Source of the DNA: JAAYBT01 sp964404395
Lineage (GTDB): Bacteria > Bacillota > Clostridia > Acetivibrionales > DTU013
Length of the DNA: 9,778 nucleotides
Assembly (NCBI GenBank): GCA_964404395.1
Contig: CAYOKA010000081.1
Span: 1-9,778 of the forward strand
Direction: 5' to 3'
Under the pieces are notes generated by a model, which saw only the letters and a program-made list of their open reading frames with translations, made no database searches and was not told the DNA's origin. Below are positions 1-7,010 of the stretch, piece by piece. How positions within the stretch are numbered: position 1 is the first letter of the stretch; the number at the start of each line of letters is the position of its first letter. The translations under genes and the position numbers were made by a program.

Positions 1-696
1 GCAGTTGTCACAAATGGTGCAGGAAGCCCAAGAAATGGGCTCTATAAGGATTTTACCGATGAGCGGGTGCAGCAGATCAGGAAGCTGGAGCAGAAGAAAG
101 CCGCTTTTGTAGGCGAGTATTCGGCATTGGCACTGATGGATTACAGTAGTTCTGCAGTAAAGGATCCTGTAAACACAGAAGTATCTGATGAAATCAAGGA
201 GCTGATTCTGGCAGCTAAACCGCAAATCATTTACACGCACAATTTGGCTGACAAGCATCCAACTCATGTAGCTGCAGCGATGAAGGTCATCAAGGCTCTG
301 CGGGAGCTACCAGAGGAATCATTGCCACAGAAGGTATACGGATGCGAGGTCTGGAGGAGTCTGGACTGGGTGAATGACGAGGAGAAGGTCGCATTTGATG
401 TTTCCGATCATCCTAATATTGCTGCGGCTGTATTGGGCGTATTCGACTCCCAAATTTGCGGCGGCAAACGTTATGACCTTGCCTCACAGGGTAGAAGGGC
501 TGGAAATGCCACATACTTTGCATCTCATGGCACCGATGTGGCTTCCGCACTGTCCTTTGCAATGGATCTGACGCCGCTGGTGACTAATAAAAAGCTGGAT
601 ATTTGCGAATATATCATGGGCTATATCGACAGATTCAGGGAGGATGTCCGCAGGCTGCTGATCGAAGGCATGATTGCCGGTGAGGTGAAGGGCTAA
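1..696 (+). CDS. PIG-L family N-deacetylase, 5' end cut by the window edge
   Basis: The frame is open from base 1 to the TAA at 694-696, so 231 residues of a longer protein are visible. The first residues (AVVTNGAGSPRNG) and the downstream HNLADKHPTHV block (about residues 80-90) are typical of the PIG-L/LmbE family, zinc-dependent hydrolases that remove the acetyl group from N-acetylglucosamine-type substrates (known members: MshB, BshB, archaeal diacetylchitobiose deacetylase). The HPTHV histidines (86 and 89 of the visible part) include the expected third zinc ligand. The N-terminal zinc-binding H-x-D-D segment must lie upstream, outside the window. No internal start is needed; a GTG at 67 is just an internal valine. 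The stop is followed 21 bp later by the ATG of a GH20 hexosaminidase, which suggests an operon and an amino-sugar substrate. Family assignment is firm. The exact substrate (free sugar, oligosaccharide or glycopeptide) is not known. Confidence 0.88.
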   Translation, partial: AVVTNGAGSPRNGLYKDFTDERVQQIRKLEQKKAAFVGEYSALALMDYSSSAVKDPVNTEVSDEIKELILAAKPQIIYTHNLADKHPTHVAAAMKVIKALRELPEESLPQKVYGCEVWRSLDWVNDEEKVAFDVSDHPNIAAAVLGVFDSQICGGKRYDLASQGRRAGNATYFASHGTDVASALSFAMDLTPLVTNKKLDICEYIMGYIDRFREDVRRLLIEGMIAGEVKG

Positions 697-704
697 ATCA
701 AAGT

Positions 705-709
705 GGAGG
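705..709 (+). promoter_or_regulatory. Ribosome binding site fixing the GH20 start
   Basis: GGAGG lies 8 bases before ATG 718. An in-frame GTG at 703 overlaps this site, so it cannot be the start served by it. This removes five residues from the longest reading. Confidence 0.8.
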
Positions 710-717
710 TATTTTCT

Positions 718-2625
718 ATGAAGAACGAGCTAATACTTATTCCGTTTCCCAAGTCAGTGAAGTTTCACGAAGGTTTTTTCCGGCTGGAAAGCGGGCAGGT
801 CATAGCCATACGGCCTGAAGAAGCGGACAGGGTGGCTGTTGCTGCTCACAGACTGAAGCAGCAAATCAGCTGCCAGACAACCCTGGAGCTAAATATTGTT
901 GAAGCAAAGAATTCTGAGGCAGGCAGGCACATGATAACATTTGTTCAGTGCAGCTCCTTATCCGGCGAAGGCTATTACATCATCATAAGAGAAGACGGTA
1001 TCGAGATCGGCTACGCTGAACCGGTCGGAGCCTTTCATGCAGTCAACACGCTCAAACAGCTCACTAAACAGTGCAAGACTGAGCTGCCCTGTATGGATAT
1101 ACATGACAGCCCGGATTTTAAGCATAGAGGCATCATGCTGGATATCAGCAGGAATAAGATACCTCTAATGGATACGCTGTTTGAGCTGGTTGATTTTATG
1201 GCGGACTTGAAGCTCAATCAGCTGCAGCTTTACATCGAAGGGTTTTCCTTTGCATATCCCTCATTCCCGGAGGCTGTGCAGGACGGTTCGCCTGTTACCT
1301 GTGAACAGTTTAAGGAACTGGATCATTATTGCAGGGAAAGGTATATTGAGCTGGTTCCCAATCAAAACAGCTTCGGGCATATGGAGGCATGGCTTGCCAG
1401 AGAAGAATTCAGGGTTCTGGCTGAATGCGAGGAGGGCTTTTCGGACTCCATGGGTGTCCACCAGCCTGCCGGTACCCTTGATCCGCAGGCATACGGATCT
1501 ATTGAGCTGGTCCGAAAGATGACAGATGACCTGCTGCCCTGTTTTACTTCCGACTATTTTAATGTTGGCTGTGATGAGACCTATGAACTGGGCAGAGGGA
1601 AAAGCAGAGAAATATGTGAAAAAAAGGGTACCGGGCGCGTGTATCTCGATTATTTGTTGAAAATCTACAGTTTAGTCACTGCTCGCAATAAGAAAATGAT
1701 GTTCTGGGGAGATATAATCAACCAGTATCCGGAGCTTGTAGAAGAGCTTCCAAAGGACATCATTGCAATGGAGTGGGGTTATGAGGCTGAACATCCTTTT
1801 GAAGGGAACCTCAACAGATACAGCAGCGCAGGCATACCATTCTATGTTTGCCCTGGAACAAGCAGTTGGTGCTCGATTTCCGGAAGATTTGAAAACATGA
1901 AGGCAAACCTGCTCAATGCCGCGGTCTATGGGAAAAAGTATGGGGCGCAGGGATATCTGACCACCGACTGGGGTGATTACGGCCACCTTCAATACCAGCC
2001 AATAAGCTATCCGGGATATGTTTATGGGGCTTGCCTGAGTTGGAATCTGAAGGGTAATATCGATATAGATATCGGTGCATATCTGGATGAATTCGTTTTT
2101 ATGGATGATGCCGGAGTGATGACACAGATTATTAAAGATTTTGGCAATTATTATCTTTTTGAGAAACCGAAGGCTTTCAACCGCACATCTCTGGGTGAAA
2201 TGCTTTGCATGAGCAAATTTGATGCAAAAGTACCGGAAAGCCTTTCTGAAGCTGCCCTACAGAGCATTGAAGATTATGTGGACAAAATAGTCGGGCGCAT
2301 TGACACTGCATATATGCAATGCAGTGATGCCATCATTATTAATCGTGAGATGAAGAATGCCTGCAGAATGATCCTGCATAGCGTCAAGCTGTCGAGGCTT
2401 AAAATGCTGTTGCAGAAGAAGAACCGAAGCGCAGCTCTTAAAATAAAACTTATTGAGATGAAAGACGATATCAGTAGCATAATCGAAGAGCACCAAAGGT
2501 TGTGGCGCAAGAGGAACAGGCCGGGGGGACTGGAGGAAAGCACCATTGTTCTCGGCCGTCTTAAGAGCCAATATGAAATTATTTTAAATAATCTTATAAG
2601 TAAAGAGGCGGATGGTCATGAGTGA
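718..2625 (+). CDS. GH20 beta-N-acetylhexosaminidase, GcnA-like, cytoplasmic
   Basis: A 635-residue protein with an N-terminal GH20b-like alpha/beta domain (about 1-130), a GH20 TIM barrel (about 133-480) and a helical C-terminal part. Visible GH20 marks are HRGIMLD (H136, R137; the Arg normally holds the sugar 3/4 hydroxyls), the catalytic pair D286-E287 in VGCDETYELG, and TTDWGDYGH plus SWN aromatic motifs of the -1 pocket. In this family the Asp orients the substrate 2-acetamido group and the Glu is the acid, giving exo-release of beta-linked GlcNAc or GalNAc. Length and the DETYELG stretch resemble streptococcal GcnA (recognition from memory, not alignment). There is no signal peptide or membrane segment, so it should act inside the cell on imported oligosaccharides or glycopeptides. 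It sits 21 bp after the PIG-L gene and overlaps tdh by 8 bp. Class is confident; GlcNAc versus GalNAc preference is open. Confidence 0.92.
   Translation: MKNELILIPFPKSVKFHEGFFRLESGQVIAIRPEEADRVAVAAHRLKQQISCQTTLELNIVEAKNSEAGRHMITFVQCSSLSGEGYYIIIREDGIEIGYAEPVGAFHAVNTLKQLTKQCKTELPCMDIHDSPDFKHRGIMLDISRNKIPLMDTLFELVDFMADLKLNQLQLYIEGFSFAYPSFPEAVQDGSPVTCEQFKELDHYCRERYIELVPNQNSFGHMEAWLAREEFRVLAECEEGFSDSMGVHQPAGTLDPQAYGSIELVRKMTDDLLPCFTSDYFNVGCDETYELGRGKSREICEKKGTGRVYLDYLLKIYSLVTARNKKMMFWGDIINQYPELVEELPKDIIAMEWGYEAEHPFEGNLNRYSSAGIPFYVCPGTSSWCSISGRFENMKANLLNAAVYGKKYGAQGYLTTDWGDYGHLQYQPISYPGYVYGACLSWNLKGNIDIDIGAYLDEFVFMDDAGVMTQIIKDFGNYYLFEKPKAFNRTSLGEMLCMSKFDAKVPESLSEAALQSIEDYVDKIVGRIDTAYMQCSDAIIINREMKNACRMILHSVKLSRLKMLLQKKNRSAALKIKLIEMKDDISSIIEEHQRLWRKRNRPGGLEESTIVLGRLKSQYEIILNNLISKEADGHE
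2604..2608 (+). promoter_or_regulatory. Ribosome binding site of tdh, inside the GH20 gene
   Basis: AGAGG ends 9 bases before ATG 2618 but only 3 before ATG 2612, which favours 2618. It lies within the last codons of the GH20 gene, so ribosomes finishing GH20 arrive directly at the tdh start. Confidence 0.7.
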
Positions 2626-3661
2626 TAGTAAAAAAATGAAGGCACTGGTTAAGAAATACAAACAGCCGGGGATATGGATGGATGAAGTGCCGATGCCTAA
2701 AACCGGGATTAACGATGTATTGATTAAAATAAGGAAGACATCTATTTGCGGCACAGACATTCACATTTATAACTGGGATGAATGGTCTCAAAAGACTGTC
2801 GAGACTCCTATGGTAATCGGCCATGAATTTGTGGGTACGGTTGTAAAGACGGGAAGTAATGTAAAGAATTTCAGCCCGGGCGATACGGTCTCGGGTGAGG
2901 GGCATATCGTCTGCGGAACCTGCAGAAACTGTCTGGCAGGCCGAAGACATCTGTGCAGCAGCACAAGCGGACTGGGTGTTAACCGCCCCGGCGCCTTTGC
3001 TGAATATCTTTCGATTCCGGCATCAAATGTATGGCATTGCGATTCATCCATACCGCTGGATCTATACAGCTGCTTTGATCCATTTGGGAATGCTGTGCAT
3101 ACGGCACTTGCGTTTGATGTGCTTGGAGAGGATGTACTGATTACCGGAGCAGGTCCCATCGGGATAATGGCGGCTGCGGTTGCAAGGTATGCCGGAGCCA
3201 GGCATGTGGTCATTACCGACATGAATGAATACCGGCTTGAGCTGGCGAAGAAAATGGGCGTCACCAGGACAGTCAATATAAAAAGCCAGACACTGCAGGA
3301 GGTAATGAGAGAGCTGGACATGAAGGAAGGCTTTGACGTTGGCATGGAAATGTCGGGAAACGGAAAAGCGCTTCAGGGCATGATCAATGCCATGTGTCAC
3401 GGCGGAAAAATTGCCCTTCTGGGAATCCAAAAGCAGGATACGATGATAGATTGGGATAAGGTAGTGTTCAACGGTCTGGTGCTCAAAGGTATTTACGGCC
3501 GGGAAATGTATGAGACGTGGTACAAGATGACGGCTATGCTTCAAGCCGGTCTTGACATTTCGCCGGTCATCACACACCATTATGATCATATGAAGTTTCA
3601 GAAGGGATTTGAAGTAATGGCATCAGGCGCTTCAGGAAAGGTTATTTTAGAATGGGCATGA
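2618..3661 (+). CDS. tdh: L-threonine 3-dehydrogenase
   Basis: A zinc-dependent medium-chain dehydrogenase of 347 residues that oxidises L-threonine to 2-amino-3-ketobutyrate with NAD+. It matches E. coli Tdh (341 residues, from memory) over its whole length, including RKTSICGTDIHIYNWDEWSQ, VSGEGHI and DPFGNAVHTAL. Visible sites: catalytic zinc region C44, H69, E70; structural zinc cysteines C99, C102, C105 and C113; H96, equivalent to the E. coli substrate-specificity histidine; dinucleotide motif GAGPIG at 177-182, followed by D201, which fits NAD+ preference. ATG 2618 is preferred over 2612 because of ribosome-site spacing; ATG 2636, which would match the E. coli N terminus, is also possible. 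The GH20 stop lies inside the first codons, and kbl follows after 53 bp. Nothing is missing, so true threonine dehydrogenase activity is likely. Confidence 0.95.
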   Translation: MSDSKKMKALVKKYKQPGIWMDEVPMPKTGINDVLIKIRKTSICGTDIHIYNWDEWSQKTVETPMVIGHEFVGTVVKTGSNVKNFSPGDTVSGEGHIVCGTCRNCLAGRRHLCSSTSGLGVNRPGAFAEYLSIPASNVWHCDSSIPLDLYSCFDPFGNAVHTALAFDVLGEDVLITGAGPIGIMAAAVARYAGARHVVITDMNEYRLELAKKMGVTRTVNIKSQTLQEVMRELDMKEGFDVGMEMSGNGKALQGMINAMCHGGKIALLGIQKQDTMIDWDKVVFNGLVLKGIYGREMYETWYKMTAMLQAGLDISPVITHHYDHMKFQKGFEVMASGASGKVILEWA

Positions 3662-3714
3662 AAGCCAAGTTGATCTGAGTGCATGTATTTAAATAAAAAG
3701 GCGGGGTGTTTGGT

Positions 3715-4899
3715 ATGTTAGGCAAAGCAGGGGAGCTTTATCGGGACGAAATCAAAAAGATTAAAGAAAGCGGTCTGTTCAAGGATGAACGGGTTATTAC
3801 GTGTCCTCAGGGAGCGAAAATCGATACAACAGCTCGCAGGAGCGTACTGAATATGTGTGCAAATAATTACCTTGGCTTATCTTCTCATCCCGATGTGATC
3901 GAGGCAGCGAAGCAAGGTCTGGAAAAATGGGGCTATGGGCTTTCCTCTGTCAGGTTCATCTGCGGGACGCAGGAGATCCATAAAAATCTGGAAGATAAAA
4001 TATCTGATTTTTTGGGAACGGAAGAGACTATTCTGTATTCATCGTGCTTTGATGCAAATGGCGGTCTTTTTGAAACGCTTTTGTCGGATCAGGATGCGGT
4101 TATCAGTGACGAACTCAATCATGCCAGCATTATCGACGGGATCAGGTTATGCAAGGCAGCACGGTATAGATATAGAAACAATGATATGACAGATCTCGAG
4201 CAGAAGCTAAAAGAGACACAGCATAAGAGGCTTCGGCTGATCGCAACGGATGGCGTGTTTTCAATGGATGGCATCATCGCAGATTTGAAGAGCATCTGCA
4301 AACTTGCTGAAAAGTATAATTCAATGGTGATGGTCGATGACAGCCACGCTGTCGGATTCATGGGGAAGACAGGGCGGGGCACCCACGAATACCATGACGT
4401 CATGGGAAAGGTCGACATAATCACAGGAACATTGGGGAAGGCGCTTGGCGGCGCCAGCGGCGGTTATTGCAGCGGAAGAAAGGAAATTATCCGGCTGTTG
4501 AGACAACGATCCAGACCCTATCTGTTTTCCAATACGTTATCGCCTTCTATTGCAGCAGCTTCGATGAAAGTGCTTGATCTGCTATCAGGATCTACCTGTT
4601 ACAGGGATCTGCTGGAGAGGAACACCGGCTATTTCAGGGAAAAAATCGTAGAGGCAGGCTTTGAAATAACAGATGGAGTGCATCCCATCGTCCCGATCAT
4701 GCTCGGTGATGCTGCCGTATCACAGGAGATGGCGGGAAAGCTTCTGGAGAAGGGCGTCTATGCGGTGGGCTTCTATTATCCGGTGGTTCCGCAGGGAAAA
4801 GCAAGAATAAGAGTCCAGATCTCTGCGGCACACTCCAAAGAGGATCTGGATTTTGCCGTAAAGGCATTTGCCGAGGTCAGGGAAGAGATGAAATTATAA
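3715..4899 (+). CDS. kbl: Glycine C-acetyltransferase (2-amino-3-ketobutyrate CoA ligase)
   Basis: A PLP-dependent alpha-oxoamine synthase of 394 residues, close to the usual length of about 398. It cleaves 2-amino-3-ketobutyrate with CoA to glycine and acetyl-CoA, taking the unstable Tdh product. Family blocks are nearly continuous: CANNYLGL (48-55), SVRFICGTQ (78-86), SSCFDANGGLFETLL (109-123), DELNHASIIDG with H136 expected to stack on PLP, DDSHAVGF with D208 and H211, and the Schiff-base lysine K242 in GTLGKALGG. ATG 3715 is chosen because the purine-rich AAGGCGGGG ends 8 bases before it; GTG 3706 overlaps that site. The stop codon lies in the left arm of the downstream hairpin, so this is the last gene of the operon. 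Product assignment is firm from the partner tdh and the whole-length match. Confidence 0.95.
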   Translation: MLGKAGELYRDEIKKIKESGLFKDERVITCPQGAKIDTTARRSVLNMCANNYLGLSSHPDVIEAAKQGLEKWGYGLSSVRFICGTQEIHKNLEDKISDFLGTEETILYSSCFDANGGLFETLLSDQDAVISDELNHASIIDGIRLCKAARYRYRNNDMTDLEQKLKETQHKRLRLIATDGVFSMDGIIADLKSICKLAEKYNSMVMVDDSHAVGFMGKTGRGTHEYHDVMGKVDIITGTLGKALGGASGGYCSGRKEIIRLLRQRSRPYLFSNTLSPSIAAASMKVLDLLSGSTCYRDLLERNTGYFREKIVEAGFEITDGVHPIVPIMLGDAAVSQEMAGKLLEKGVYAVGFYYPVVPQGKARIRVQISAAHSKEDLDFAVKAFAEVREEMKL

Positions 4900-4932
4900 G
4901 CAAGCCTGGCTACGGCCAGTCTTGCTTATAAT
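4893..4932. terminator. Bidirectional hairpin terminator between convergent genes
   Basis: Arms ATTATAAGCAAG (4893-4904) and CTTGCTTATAAT (4921-4932) pair fully. After one C-T mismatch, CTGGC pairs with GCCAG and closes a TACG loop (4911-4914). In RNA this is a C(UACG)G tetraloop of the very stable UNCG class. The kbl stop is within the left arm, and the stop of the - strand gene is 3 bp beyond the right arm. The + strand lacks a U-run after the stem. The - strand continues with a moderately T-rich stretch, so termination may be stronger for the leftward operon. The stem is certain; terminator function is inferred. Confidence 0.7.
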
Positions 4933-4934
4933 CC

Positions 4935-5987
4935 TTACAAAACGACTTCTTTTCCGATTCTTGCGGATTCATACACCGCATCGATTATTTTCATGATCTC
5001 CACTCCATCTGCAGCGGGACTAATGCATTTTGCGCCTGTTGATATACAGTCAATAAAATGTGCAATTTCATTTTCAAAAAGTCCATTGAAGCTCAGTGCC
5101 GTATCATGTGCAGGAGTGATATCTACAAGATAATCGTTCATCTCCGAATATAATTCCAGCTTCGGATCCAGCTTTGCACTTGATTTTGAGCCAAACAGCT
5201 CAATGCCGCCGGTATCTTTGCTTATATTCAGACTGAAGCTTGTTTCGACATGTAATACCGCACCATTATCAAATCTGATCATTGCTACGGCCATATCCTC
5301 CACATCGAATATTTTACCTGCATCAGTAGAAACATAATCATTTTGCTGCTTAATATTATTTCTTGTCCCCAGCTTGTCAAAGGTGGCTCCGGTCACCGAG
5401 ACAGCTTTCGGCTTATCCATTAGAAAACGTACAAGATCGATCACGTGCACCCCGAGATCGATTAACGGTCCGCCCCCTGAGCGCTTCTTATCCCCAAACC
5501 AGCCGCCGGGGTATCCGCATCTTCTCAAATAGGATACTTTTGCATAATAGATATCACCCAGCATTCCGGTATCAATAAAATCCTTGAGTACTTTCGCATC
5601 ATTTCCAAACCTTCTTACAAAACCAATCATCAGAAGCTTACCGGATTCTTCAGCCGTTTTTTCCATTTCAAGCGCTTCCTGTGCGTTTATCGCCATGGGC
5701 TTCTCACATAAAACATGCTTACCGGCTTTTAGCGATGCTATTGCCGCAGGCGCATGCTCACTGTTCCAGGTACATACACTTACTGCATCCAGCTCAACAA
5801 GCTTCAGCATCTCGTTGTAATCAGTGAACACATGTCTAATTCCATACTTCTTTGAGTAGTTCAAAGCTCTTTGCTTGTTAATATCGCAAACAGCATACAA
5901 CTCCACATTTTCCAGTGCCTTGTAACCAGTAATATGGCATTCGCTTATGCTGCCGATACCAATAATTCCAACCTTTATATTTTTCAT
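4935..5987 (-). CDS. Gfo/Idh/MocA family NAD(P)-dependent sugar oxidoreductase
   Basis: A 350-residue cytoplasmic protein with an N-terminal Rossmann fold (about 1-120) and a C-terminal alpha/beta substrate domain. Visible sites: dinucleotide loop GIIGIGSI (7-14), D35 at the end of the second strand (favouring NAD+), the EKP motif with K96 expected at the active site, and GGGPLIDLGVHVID, which gives D177 and H181, the Asp-His pair used by the family for hydride transfer from a sugar hydroxyl. Members oxidise inositols, sugars, amino sugars or glycosides, and the substrate cannot be read from the sequence. At 350 residues and with no Tat signal it does not look like a GH109 glycosidase. ATG 5987 is used because GGAGG ends 9 bases before it; a TTG at 6008 overlaps the ribosome site. 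It is the second gene of a leftward operon, 31 bp after the TIM-barrel gene. Confidence 0.9.
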   Translation of the reverse strand: MKNIKVGIIGIGSISECHITGYKALENVELYAVCDINKQRALNYSKKYGIRHVFTDYNEMLKLVELDAVSVCTWNSEHAPAAIASLKAGKHVLCEKPMAINAQEALEMEKTAEESGKLLMIGFVRRFGNDAKVLKDFIDTGMLGDIYYAKVSYLRRCGYPGGWFGDKKRSGGGPLIDLGVHVIDLVRFLMDKPKAVSVTGATFDKLGTRNNIKQQNDYVSTDAGKIFDVEDMAVAMIRFDNGAVLHVETSFSLNISKDTGGIELFGSKSSAKLDPKLELYSEMNDYLVDITPAHDTALSFNGLFENEIAHFIDCISTGAKCISPAADGVEIMKIIDAVYESARIGKEVVL

Positions 5988-5996
5988 TGATATTGA

Positions 5997-6001
5997 CCTC
6001 C
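5997..6001 (-). promoter_or_regulatory. Ribosome binding site fixing the oxidoreductase start
   Basis: On the - strand GGGAGGGAGGT offers two tandem GGAGG-like cores. The proximal one is 9 bases from ATG 5987. The distal one is too far for that start and overlaps the TTG alternative at 6008. Confidence 0.75.
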
Positions 6002-6018
6002 CTCCCAATGCTCATCGG

Positions 6019-6873
6019 TTATTTATCCATCGCATGAATTGACCGTTTCAAGAACTCAATCGCTGCTTTGATATCTTTTTCCGGATTTTCTCCCACTTCT
6101 CTTTCAATGGTAAGAAAGCCGGTATACCCTATGGAATCCAATGCCTTGAGATATTCAGGGAAATCGACGCTTCCTTCTCCTAAAGGAACCTCCCTGAAAG
6201 TTGCTTCGGATTGTATGGCATCTTCAATCATACCGTAAATCACTTCAGGGTCACCTTTTTTCAACATAATACCGTCTTTGGCATGGGTGTGCACAATGTA
6301 ATCCTTCAGGGTAAACACTGCCCGAACCGGATCATCTCCTGTTACCATTGCGAGGTTTGCAGGGTCCAGATTCACCCGGACTCCTTTTGATCTTAAGCTA
6401 TCCAGAAACTTTTTCAGTACTTCAGCTCTTTCCGGACCCGTTTCGATTGCAAACCGGGCGCCTACCTGGTCGCCATATTCACCAAGAGCTTCGCAGGCTT
6501 CCCGCAGTATTTCCCACCTCGGATGCTTCTGATCTTCAGGAATAACTCCGATATGGGTAGTAATAATATCTGTATTGAGCTCCTTTGCCAGATCCATGAT
6601 TCTTTTGGATTTTTCAATTTTCAAACCGTTGCTTTCCCGATCAGTAAATCCACTGCCCAAATCACCGCAGAGTGCTGAAATGACAAGTCCGTTTGAAGTA
6701 ACCCTGTCAAGAAACTCCTTTCTTTGCTTTACCGAAAGATTTTCAGGAGCCATCGCACCGTTTGTAGCATATACCTGTATTCCTGCTGCACCGACCTCTT
6801 TTGCTTTCCGGATTCCTTCCCTTATACCGAGCCTGAAGGAATCAATTATCACACCAATCTTGAAATTTGCCAT
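6019..6873 (-). CDS. Sugar phosphate isomerase/epimerase-like TIM barrel (AP endonuclease 2 fold)
   Basis: A 284-residue protein of the xylose isomerase-like TIM-barrel superfamily. Strand-end residues expected to bind a divalent metal are visible: E144 in FAIETGPE, D170 in NLDPANL, H197 in VHTHAKDG and E257 in LTIEREVG, with H107 in TTHIG nearby. Known relatives isomerise or epimerise free sugars and keto-sugars, dehydrate inositol derivatives (IolE), or act with Gfo/Idh/MocA enzymes on 3-keto-glycosides. The reaction here is undetermined. The start is set at ATG 6873, 8 bases after GGAGG. Two earlier in-frame ATGs (6888 and 6879) overlap or crowd the ribosome site. It is the first gene of the leftward operon, divergent from an AraC-type regulator, which is the usual layout of a locally controlled sugar-oxidation module. 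Confidence 0.88.
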   Translation of the reverse strand: MANFKIGVIIDSFRLGIREGIRKAKEVGAAGIQVYATNGAMAPENLSVKQRKEFLDRVTSNGLVISALCGDLGSGFTDRESNGLKIEKSKRIMDLAKELNTDIITTHIGVIPEDQKHPRWEILREACEALGEYGDQVGARFAIETGPERAEVLKKFLDSLRSKGVRVNLDPANLAMVTGDDPVRAVFTLKDYIVHTHAKDGIMLKKGDPEVIYGMIEDAIQSEATFREVPLGEGSVDFPEYLKALDSIGYTGFLTIEREVGENPEKDIKAAIEFLKRSIHAMDK

Positions 6874-6881
6874 ACCCATTC

Positions 6882-6886
6882 CCTCC
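6882..6886 (-). promoter_or_regulatory. Ribosome binding site fixing the TIM-barrel start
   Basis: GGAGG on the - strand lies 8 bases before ATG 6873. ATG 6888 shares a base with it and ATG 6879 is only 2 bases away, so neither is served by it. Confidence 0.75.
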
Positions 6887-6903
6887 ATTCACATAAAAGC
6901 ACT

Positions 6904-6932
6904 TTGCTAATATGTTGGTTCTATTGTATTAT
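6904..6932 (+). promoter_or_regulatory. Possible promoter of the AraC-response regulator pair
   Basis: -35 TTGCTA (6904-6909, four of six), a 17-bp spacer, and -10 TATTAT (6927-6932, five of six). It overlaps the opposing promoter, and the two -10 boxes share two bases. The region is AT-rich, so chance matches are likely. Confidence 0.35.
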
Positions 6933-6959
6933 TATAGAAGTATAGTAAATCATTTTCAT
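6931..6959 (-). promoter_or_regulatory. Sigma-A type promoter of the leftward sugar-oxidation operon
   Basis: Read on the - strand: -35 ATGAAA (6954-6959, four of six consensus bases), a 17-bp spacer, and a perfect -10 TATAAT (6931-6936). Transcription would begin near 6924, giving a leader of about 50 bases before ATG 6873. Confidence 0.6.
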
Positions 6960-6967
6960 GAATTAAC

Positions 6968-7002
6968 TTGCTAAATATTAGCATAATATTGCTGTATTTT
7001 GG
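6968..7002 (+). repeat. TTGCT direct repeats 21 bp apart, one within a 15-bp palindrome
   Basis: TTGCTAAATATTAG (from 6968) and TTGCTGTATTTTGG (from 6989) agree at 10 of 14 aligned positions with a 21-bp period, two helical turns. The first copy contains the palindrome TGCTAAATATTAGCA (6969-6983). A further TTGCTAATAT is at 6904. The 21-bp period of direct half-sites is the arrangement known for AraC itself, so this is a candidate operator. The repeat is seen; binding is inferred. Confidence 0.45.
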
Positions 7003-7010
7003 GGGCTGGT

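Noticed and set aside
1..696. BshB-type bacillithiol deacetylase
   Set aside because: Same superfamily, but no bacillithiol genes are nearby and the hexosaminidase context favours a catabolic amino-sugar substrate. The N-terminal motif needed to decide lies outside the window.
703..705. GTG as the start of the GH20 gene
   Set aside because: It overlaps the GGAGG site that correctly serves ATG 718.
2788..3589. Two long open frames on the - strand inside tdh (185 and 175 codons)
   Set aside because: They overlap a full-length, strongly recognisable threonine dehydrogenase, have no recognisable domains, and are shadows of its codon pattern.
3662..3714. Terminator or separate promoter between tdh and kbl
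   Set aside because: I see no stable hairpin with a U-run and no convincing -35/-10 pair in the 53-bp gap; co-transcription is the simpler reading.
4935..5987. GH109 alpha-N-acetylgalactosaminidase
   Set aside because: The fold is shared, but the protein is about 350 residues with no Tat signal or N-terminal extension. The sequence reads as a general sugar dehydrogenase, so GH109-like activity is kept only as a hypothesis.
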